Below, piece by piece: positions 1 to 6,358 of a stretch of 6,358 bases of DNA (position 1 is its first letter; the number at the start of each line of letters is the position of its first letter). Source of the stretch: Neisseriaceae bacterium (GTDB taxonomy: Bacteria; Pseudomonadota; Gammaproteobacteria; Burkholderiales; UBA11063); NCBI GenBank assembly GCA_947470205.1, contig CANISK010000090.1:1-6358 (forward strand), in the 5' to 3' direction. A model generated the notes under the pieces. It ran no database searches, was not told the DNA's origin, and saw only the letters and a list, made by a program, of their open reading frames with translations. The position numbers and the translations under genes were made by a program.

Positions 1-1009
1 TACTTTATTTGATTTATCATCTAATACAAAAATCTATGCAACCACTTTTGCCATGATGCATTTAGTTTATAAGAAACAAATTGATATTAATCTACCAATT
101 AAATACTACATTCCAGAGTACACAGGGTGCGATAACCAATTTGGCTGTAGAGATAACCGTAGGGTAAAAGATTTACTAATGCATATAGCCGGATACATGC
201 CGGATCCATATTTTTTTAATCCACAAAAAAATATACTCTATGGCAATGGTTTATATTCACAAAATTCAACTATTACGCGTAATATAATTATCACCAAATT
301 ACCATTTATCCAAAAAGACGGTGGTAGACCTGTATATAGTGATGTTGATTTTATGTTGTTGGGTATATTGATCGAAAACATAACTGGTATGCCATTAAAT
401 AAGTATTTAGAAAAAAATATTTATTCTCCACTTGGTTTAACGCACACTTTATTTAATCCACAACAATTAAACATAACATCTTCACAATGTGCAGCCACCG
501 AACTAGAAGGCAACACTAGAAATAATACAGTATCTTTTCCAAATATCCGTCACAATACAATCCGTTGTGAAGTGCATGATGAGAATACATATTATTCTTT
601 TAATGGAGTATCTGGACATGCTGGACTATTTTCAACGCTAGACGATATGAGGGTGATGCTACAGTTATTACTCAACAATGGTAAATATAAAAATGTGATT
701 TTATGGGATAAGCAAATAGAAGATCTGTTTAGTCTACCGAATAGATATGATGATACATTTGCGCTAGGATTTAGAAGATCTGGCATTCACCATTATGCCC
801 ACTTTGGTAGATACTCATCAATAGATGCGATTGGACACACTGGTTTTACTGGTACATTAACTGTGGTAGATCGTTCAAAGCATTTGGCATTTGTATTATT
901 GACTAATAAAATTCATAGTAAATATGTCAATGGTAAATTTATTGGTAATAATTATACCACTGGAAAATATAAACAAATATCAGAGAATATTTATATAATC
1001 ACAAAGTGA
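1..1009 (+). CDS. Serine beta-lactamase-like hydrolase (PBP4B/YfeW-like), 5'-truncated by window edge
   Basis: The reading frame is open from base 2, so the start lies outside the window; the ATG at 53 is internal. 335 residues are visible. Beta-lactamase-fold motifs appear in order: an SxxK nucleophile motif (SNTK, bases 20-31) inside a typical LFDLSSNTK context; a tyrosine motif YSD (335-343) in PVYSDVDFMLLG; a VSGHAGLFST segment; and HTGFTGT (836-856), in the place of the KTG box, followed by LLTNKIH. This combination is typical of class C beta-lactamase-related esterases and low-molecular-weight PBP-like proteins such as E. coli YfeW, which act in the periplasm. Whether the substrate is a peptidoglycan peptide, an ester or something else cannot be read from this sequence. 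Any signal peptide would be upstream of the window. The gene ends in TGA at 1007-1009 and overlaps the convergent exporter gene by 11 bp. The family call is firm; the specific function is not. Confidence 0.85.
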   Translation, partial: TLFDLSSNTKIYATTFAMMHLVYKKQIDINLPIKYYIPEYTGCDNQFGCRDNRRVKDLLMHIAGYMPDPYFFNPQKNILYGNGLYSQNSTITRNIIITKLPFIQKDGGRPVYSDVDFMLLGILIENITGMPLNKYLEKNIYSPLGLTHTLFNPQQLNITSSQCAATELEGNTRNNTVSFPNIRHNTIRCEVHDENTYYSFNGVSGHAGLFSTLDDMRVMLQLLLNNGKYKNVILWDKQIEDLFSLPNRYDDTFALGFRRSGIHHYAHFGRYSSIDAIGHTGFTGTLTVVDRSKHLAFVLLTNKIHSKYVNGKFIGNNYTTGKYKQISENIYIITK

Positions 1010-1016
1010 TTATTTT
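994..1016. terminator. Hairpin over both convergent stop codons, possible weak bidirectional terminator
   Basis: An 8-bp perfect stem, ATAATCAC (995-1002) with GTGATTAT (1006-1013), closes on an AAA loop. It contains both the TGA of the plus-strand hydrolase (1007-1009) and the TGA of the minus-strand exporter (1001-999). On the plus strand the stem runs into four T residues (1013-1016); on the minus strand the following bases are AT-rich without a clean T run. The stem is A/T-rich, so termination strength is uncertain. No other terminator candidate lies between the two genes. Confidence 0.35.
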
Positions 1017-1615
1017 AGATGCTACATATATTAATATAATACCAAATACTATATTAATAATTTTTTGTTTTGCATAAAATATTTTTCTAACTGATGCACG
1101 CCCAAATACAAATGATACGAATGTAAACCATATCATAGTGCCAATGATACTACCTAACAATATAAACCATCCATCAATTAATGGGTGAGCATTTTCTGCC
1201 ACATAGGTAGATAATGATATAATAAAAAAGAATGATTTGGGGTTGGTGAGGTTGCACAGTAAACCAATTCTAAAATATTGAAACTTGTTTATTTGTTGTG
1301 TATCTTTACCAGTCAATTCTGGTTCATGTACATGTGGTTTGGAAATTATAGATTTAATACCAAGATAGCCTAGATATCCTCCACCAAAATATTGCAACAA
1401 TGCAAACATAATATGGCTATTAACAACAATAATTCCAACGCCAAATAAACCCAAGCTAAATACAATTGTACTACCCAAGGAGACGCCAAGTGTAGTATAA
1501 AAACCAGCTTTTAGTGAATCTGTGAGGGTATTTTTAAGTACCATAAAGAAGTCTGGCCCTGGGCTTATAATTGCTAAAAAATCAATCATAAGCACATATA
1601 AAATAACATCTGTAT

Positions 1616-1619
<4 letters not shown>
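999..1619 (-). CDS. LysE/RhtB-family amino-acid exporter
   Basis: The gene encodes a 206-residue inner-membrane protein, the usual length for the RhtB/LysE family. These proteins export amino acids or related metabolites such as homoserine, threonine or lysine; the substrate here cannot be told from sequence. Six hydrophobic segments are visible at about residues 5-25, 40-65, 70-90, 115-138, 148-172 and 185-204. The N-terminal motif [14 protein letters not shown] and the [12 protein letters not shown] segment before the fourth helix are family hallmarks. The ATG start (1619-1617) overlaps the kdsA stop as ATGA. The only Shine-Dalgarno-like sequence is a weak AAAGAAA inside the kdsA end, so translation probably depends on coupling to kdsA. 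It is the last gene of the efp-pyrG-kdsA operon. In many beta- and gammaproteobacteria eno follows kdsA instead, so this position is unusual. Confidence 0.9.
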
Positions 1620-4669
<3,050 letters not shown>

Positions 4670-4675
4670 GTTAGG

Positions 4676-4680
4676 CTCCT
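4676..4680 (-). promoter_or_regulatory. Shine-Dalgarno site of efp
   Basis: On the minus strand AGGAG is followed by CCTAAC and then the ATG at 4669. The site has a strong consensus match and good spacing, and it fixes the efp start. Confidence 0.8.
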
Positions 4681-4709
4681 AAAATAAACATAAATGAATT
4701 TAATACATA

Positions 4710-4740
4710 ATTATACTATATTTACAAATAAACCTCTTAA
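4710..4740 (-). promoter_or_regulatory. Probable promoter of the efp-pyrG-kdsA-exporter operon
   Basis: Read on the minus strand, a perfect TATAAT (4715-4710) lies about 40 bases before the efp ATG. The best -35 candidate is TTAAGA (4740-4735) with a 19-base spacer, which is weak and slightly long. Transcription would start near 4703 and give a short leader of about 34 bases. No promoter-like sequence is needed at the later junctions, because those genes abut or overlap. Confidence 0.5.
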
Positions 4741-4744
4741 CACA

Positions 4745-4760
4745 ATTTGTCATGACCAAT
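4745..4760. promoter_or_regulatory. Imperfect 16-bp palindrome upstream of the efp promoter
   Basis: ATTTGTCATGACCAAT is symmetric except for one base pair (T4748/C4757), with a perfect GTCATGAC core. It ends four bases upstream of the proposed efp -35 box, a position where an activator could bind. There is no direct evidence of a regulator; a chance palindrome is possible. Confidence 0.25.
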
Positions 4761-4831
4761 CTTAGCGCATGATACATCTTACATAAATCATTCTTTCTCA
4801 ATTATTTAACAACCACTAATCCTTAGTTTAT

Positions 4832-4860
4832 CACTTTAAATATTGCTGACCACTTTAAAT
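4832..4860. repeat. Direct repeat of CACTTTAAAT, 19-bp period
   Basis: CACTTTAAAT occurs at 4832-4841 and again at 4851-4860. The 19-bp period is close to two helical turns, which would place both copies on nearly the same DNA face. The repeat lies in the control region between efp and the PhzF-like gene. It could be a pair of protein-binding sites or chance in AT-rich DNA. Confidence 0.25.
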
Positions 4861-4906
4861 TTAAGAAACACAACTTTATTGATCATATAACTCGTTGTAT
4901 ACCGTG

Positions 4907-4921
4907 TATAATCATGATTAT
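4907..4921 (+). promoter_or_regulatory. TATAAT box overlapped by a perfect 14-bp palindrome
   Basis: A perfect -10 hexamer TATAAT (4907-4912) faces the PhzF-like gene. A clear -35 is missing: TTGATC at 4879-4884 leaves a 22-base spacer, too long for a normal sigma-70 promoter. The palindrome ATAATCATGATTAT (4908-4921) covers the -10 box and the expected transcription start. A dimeric repressor bound there would block initiation. The promoter would give a leader of about 180 bases before the PhzF-like start. Confidence 0.35.
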
Positions 4922-4951
4922 TAACAAATCATACCAGTAACGGAAGTAACT

Positions 4952-5005
4952 ATGTTCTTTACGCTCATGCTTCTTAATCAGTTACGCATTTATTTTATAA
5001 CATAA
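4952..5005 (+). CDS. Possible 17-codon leader ORF (doubtful)
   Basis: An ATG at 4952 opens a 17-residue, mostly hydrophobic ORF (MFFTLMLLNQLRIYFIT) ending in TAA at 5003-5005. CGGAAG lies a few bases upstream and could act as a weak Shine-Dalgarno site. It sits in the proposed leader of the PhzF-like gene. It contains no run of a single amino acid that would suggest a classical attenuator. It may be chance. Confidence 0.15.
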   Translation: MFFTLMLLNQLRIYFIT

Positions 5006-5021
5006 TAATGTCGATAAACTT

Positions 5022-5159
5022 ATGGCTCTATATACACCTGATGCTACCATCGAAAGTCCATTAGTCACCCATTTATTAAACCAAGAATTTGGAATATGCC
5101 ATGATGCAATTAAACAAAATAAATGTCACCGCTATCAATACCATAAACCGCCAGCTTAA
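5022..5159 (+). CDS. Small 45-codon ORF overlapping the PhzF-like start (doubtful)
   Basis: An ATG at 5022 opens 45 codons ending in TAA at 5157-5159, in a different frame from the PhzF-like gene and overlapping its first 59 bases. The product begins MALYTPDATIESPLVTHLL and has a mixed, protein-like composition without a membrane segment. No good ribosome binding site is seen before the ATG. I do not recognise it. It may be a regulatory upstream ORF, a gene fragment, or a chance open frame. Confidence 0.2.
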   Translation: MALYTPDATIESPLVTHLLNQEFGICHDAIKQNKCHRYQYHKPPA

Positions 5160-5961
5160 TTTAACTATGTTATGTTGTTTTTGTACTCAAACAAAATATT
5201 CTGGGAATTTAGCAGGTGTTATTCAAGATTTTAGCGGTAGTGATATAGATGCTATAAGTTTAGCAAAACAATTCAATTTACCAGTGCTTGCCTGTGTATA
5301 TAGTACGCCAACTATACCATTAATTAGATTTTTTTATCCAACAACCGAAATGACATCATGCATTCACGGTACCATGGCAGTAGCTAAAATCTTGTTGGAT
5401 GATTTAAAACAATCAAGTATAAAGTTACAAAATAAAGATGGTGTAATTATTGAGGTTAAGCAAACAGTCAATAATAATTTTCAAGTTGTAACTGCAGTAT
5501 TACCACATAAAACGATAGTAATTGATAAGCAATTAATCATTAACATGTTAAATTTACCATCGCTGGATTATATCGATGAAACTTTATTTTGTGGAATAGC
5601 TTCAATTGGTAGCCCTAAGCTATTTGTTCCAGTAAGTTCTTTAACTATATTACATAACATAATCCCACGATTTGATGCTATAACTAAATGGAGTGTTAAG
5701 CATGGGATTAATGGCTTATATGTTTATACTCCACAAACCTTAACTTCAACTGCTAATTTTCATGCTCGTGCCTTTAATCCTCTAACTGGCAATAATGAAG
5801 ATGCAGCAACTGGAGTCGCAGCTGGTGCTTTAGCAGGTATTTTAAAAACCAATCTTCAAATTGAGCAAGGCTATACAATGAATACTCCCAGCTTAATCAA
5901 AGTAACTTATATAAACCCAAACCAAATTTTAATTGGTGGTAAAGTTAATATTACAGATTAA
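5101..5961 (+). CDS. PhzF-family isomerase-like protein lacking the usual catalytic Glu
   Basis: From the ATG at 5101 the protein has 286 residues, a usual length for the PhzF/YddE family, whose members have a two-domain diaminopimelate-epimerase-like fold. The first half contains the SGNLAGVI segment, IRFFYPTTEM and CIHGT (His89), the counterpart of CGHAT. The second half contains ARAFNPLTG and EDAATGVAAGAL (Glu233, Asp234), the counterpart of EDPATGSAAG. In PhzF the catalytic Glu lies in an NLSE motif; here the aligned stretch is NLPV, so Val62 replaces it. The enzyme may catalyse a different reaction or none. The start is uncertain. TTG at 5089 is the longest option, and ATG at 5101 or 5104 has GGA seven or ten bases upstream. 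ATG at 5167 would remove an N-terminal extension of about 22 residues but has no ribosome binding site. The gene stands alone, divergent from efp, so context does not reveal a pathway. Confidence 0.8.
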   Translation: MMQLNKINVTAINTINRQLNLTMLCCFCTQTKYSGNLAGVIQDFSGSDIDAISLAKQFNLPVLACVYSTPTIPLIRFFYPTTEMTSCIHGTMAVAKILLDDLKQSSIKLQNKDGVIIEVKQTVNNNFQVVTAVLPHKTIVIDKQLIINMLNLPSLDYIDETLFCGIASIGSPKLFVPVSSLTILHNIIPRFDAITKWSVKHGINGLYVYTPQTLTSTANFHARAFNPLTGNNEDAATGVAAGALAGILKTNLQIEQGYTMNTPSLIKVTYINPNQILIGGKVNITD

Positions 5962-6026
5962 AACTGTATATCGTAATTTATACTCGAAGTCATTTGAAAG
6001 TTGATATTTTGAGAAAATAAATTAAT

Positions 6027-6215
6027 CTAATTCTTAATTATACGCTGAAGTACATCTCTAAATATTTTATTTTCATGTATTAAATTTTGTAATTCATCAT
6101 CACTATTTACACTTGATAGCAACTTAGTTAATTCAGATGAAATACTAATATGACCAGCAAAAAATTTATTTACTTGATCGTCTTCAGCTAACCCACCATC
6201 ATTTAACTTAGGAGG
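6027..6215 (-). pseudogene. C-terminal remnant of an unidentified gene
   Basis: The minus strand has 62 open codons (6215-6030) ending in TAG at 6029-6027. An in-frame TAG (6218-6216) lies directly upstream. No in-frame ATG or GTG exists and the first TTG is about half-way in, so the frame cannot start normally. The translation is hydrophilic and helix-prone with acidic patches (SSVNSDDELQNLIHENK, then RDVLQRIIKN at the end), which looks like a genuine C-terminus. The simplest reading is a gene whose 5' part was lost or displaced, with the junction near 6216. I do not recognise the family. Confidence 0.45.
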
Positions 6216-6253
6216 CTATAAAAAATAATTGCTACCATTAAGCATATTATGTA

Positions 6254-6287
6254 ATAATAACGTCCGACTTATTAAGAACGTTATTAT
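6254..6287. repeat. 34-bp inverted repeat with 10-bp stem
   Basis: ATAATAACGT (6254-6263) pairs perfectly with ACGTTATTAT (6278-6287) around a 14-base loop that itself contains the symmetric CTTATTAAG (6268-6276). No T run follows on either side, so it does not look like an intrinsic terminator. It ends two bases before the ATG of the right-edge ORF and starts about 36 bases from the end of the broken minus-strand frame. It could be an operator, or a subterminal hairpin of a mobile element. Confidence 0.45.
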
Positions 6288-6289
6288 AC

Positions 6290-6358
6290 ATGGAATTTAT
6301 AAAAATGTCTAGCAATATTATTAGTAGAAATCAGAAAATAGCAACCATTAAAGCAAAA
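6290..6358 (+). CDS. Start of an unidentified ORF running off the right edge
   Basis: An ATG at 6290 opens 23 codons that remain open to the last base; a second in-frame ATG is at 6305. The visible residues start MEFIKMSSNII and continue with a basic stretch (SRNQKIATIKAK). A basic N-terminus fits a DNA- or RNA-binding protein such as a transposase-related product, but 23 residues are too few for a call. No convincing Shine-Dalgarno site precedes either ATG. It starts right after the 6254-6287 inverted repeat. Confidence 0.3.
   Translation, partial: MEFIKMSSNIISRNQKIATIKAK

Noticed and set aside
53..55. ATG at 53 as the start of the serine hydrolase
   Set aside because: The frame is open to base 2 and the SxxK catalytic motif lies at 20-31, upstream of this ATG, so the real start is outside the window.
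5089..5100. TTG at 5089 as the start of the PhzF-like gene
   Set aside because: It only lengthens an already long N-terminus, and an ATG with GGA upstream follows at 5101.
4670..5100. tRNA, riboswitch or small RNA in the large intergenic region
   Set aside because: No cloverleaf, TTC-arm sequence, or known riboswitch core was seen; only short palindromes and repeats are present.
6210..6312. AGGAGG at 6210-6215 as a ribosome site for a 27-codon plus-strand ORF starting TTG at 6229
   Set aside because: The spacing is 13 bases to a rare start codon and the product is short. The AGGAGG is also the reverse complement of the two Pro codons at the start of the minus-strand remnant.

Overview
The window is AT-rich (roughly one third G+C by eye) and comes from a Gram-negative bacterium: it encodes KdsA, an enzyme of the Kdo branch of lipopolysaccharide synthesis. 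PyrG and KdsA read as beta-/gammaproteobacterial types. The pyrG-kdsA adjacency is also usual in those groups, where eno commonly follows. The low G+C, the tight gene packing in the operon and an apparent gene remnant at the right edge would suit a host-associated or genome-reduced lineage, but that is inference. No genus can be named from the sequence alone.

Layout, left to right. Positions 1-1009 (+) hold the 3' part of a serine beta-lactamase-like hydrolase that is cut by the window edge. It converges on, and overlaps by 11 bp, the last gene of a minus-strand operon. Read 5' to 3' on the minus strand, that operon is efp (4669-4103), pyrG (4098-2458), kdsA (2461-1616, TTG start) and a LysE/RhtB-type exporter (1619-999). 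The pyrG/kdsA and kdsA/exporter junctions are 4-base stop/start overlaps (TTGA and ATGA), so translation is probably coupled. A promoter with a perfect TATAAT lies upstream of efp.

Positions 4670-5100 form the control region between efp (-) and a plus-strand gene for a PhzF-family isomerase-like protein (about 5101-5961). The region holds two short palindromes, a 10-bp direct repeat, a second TATAAT box and two small ORFs of doubtful status. From 5962 to the right edge there is no complete gene. A 62-codon open frame on the minus strand (6215-6027) lacks a start codon and looks like the surviving C-terminal end of a broken gene. It is followed by a 34-bp inverted repeat (6254-6287) and, from 6290, a plus-strand ORF that runs off the window.

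Functionally the operon joins translation (EF-P), CTP supply (PyrG), Kdo supply (KdsA; CTP is also the co-substrate that activates Kdo) and an exporter. The most notable points are an EF-P with arginine at the tip position usually held by a modified lysine, in a body that otherwise looks Lys-type; a PhzF-like protein that lacks the family's catalytic glutamate; and a possible mobile-element or rearrangement boundary at the right edge. I did not find a clearly new multi-gene system.
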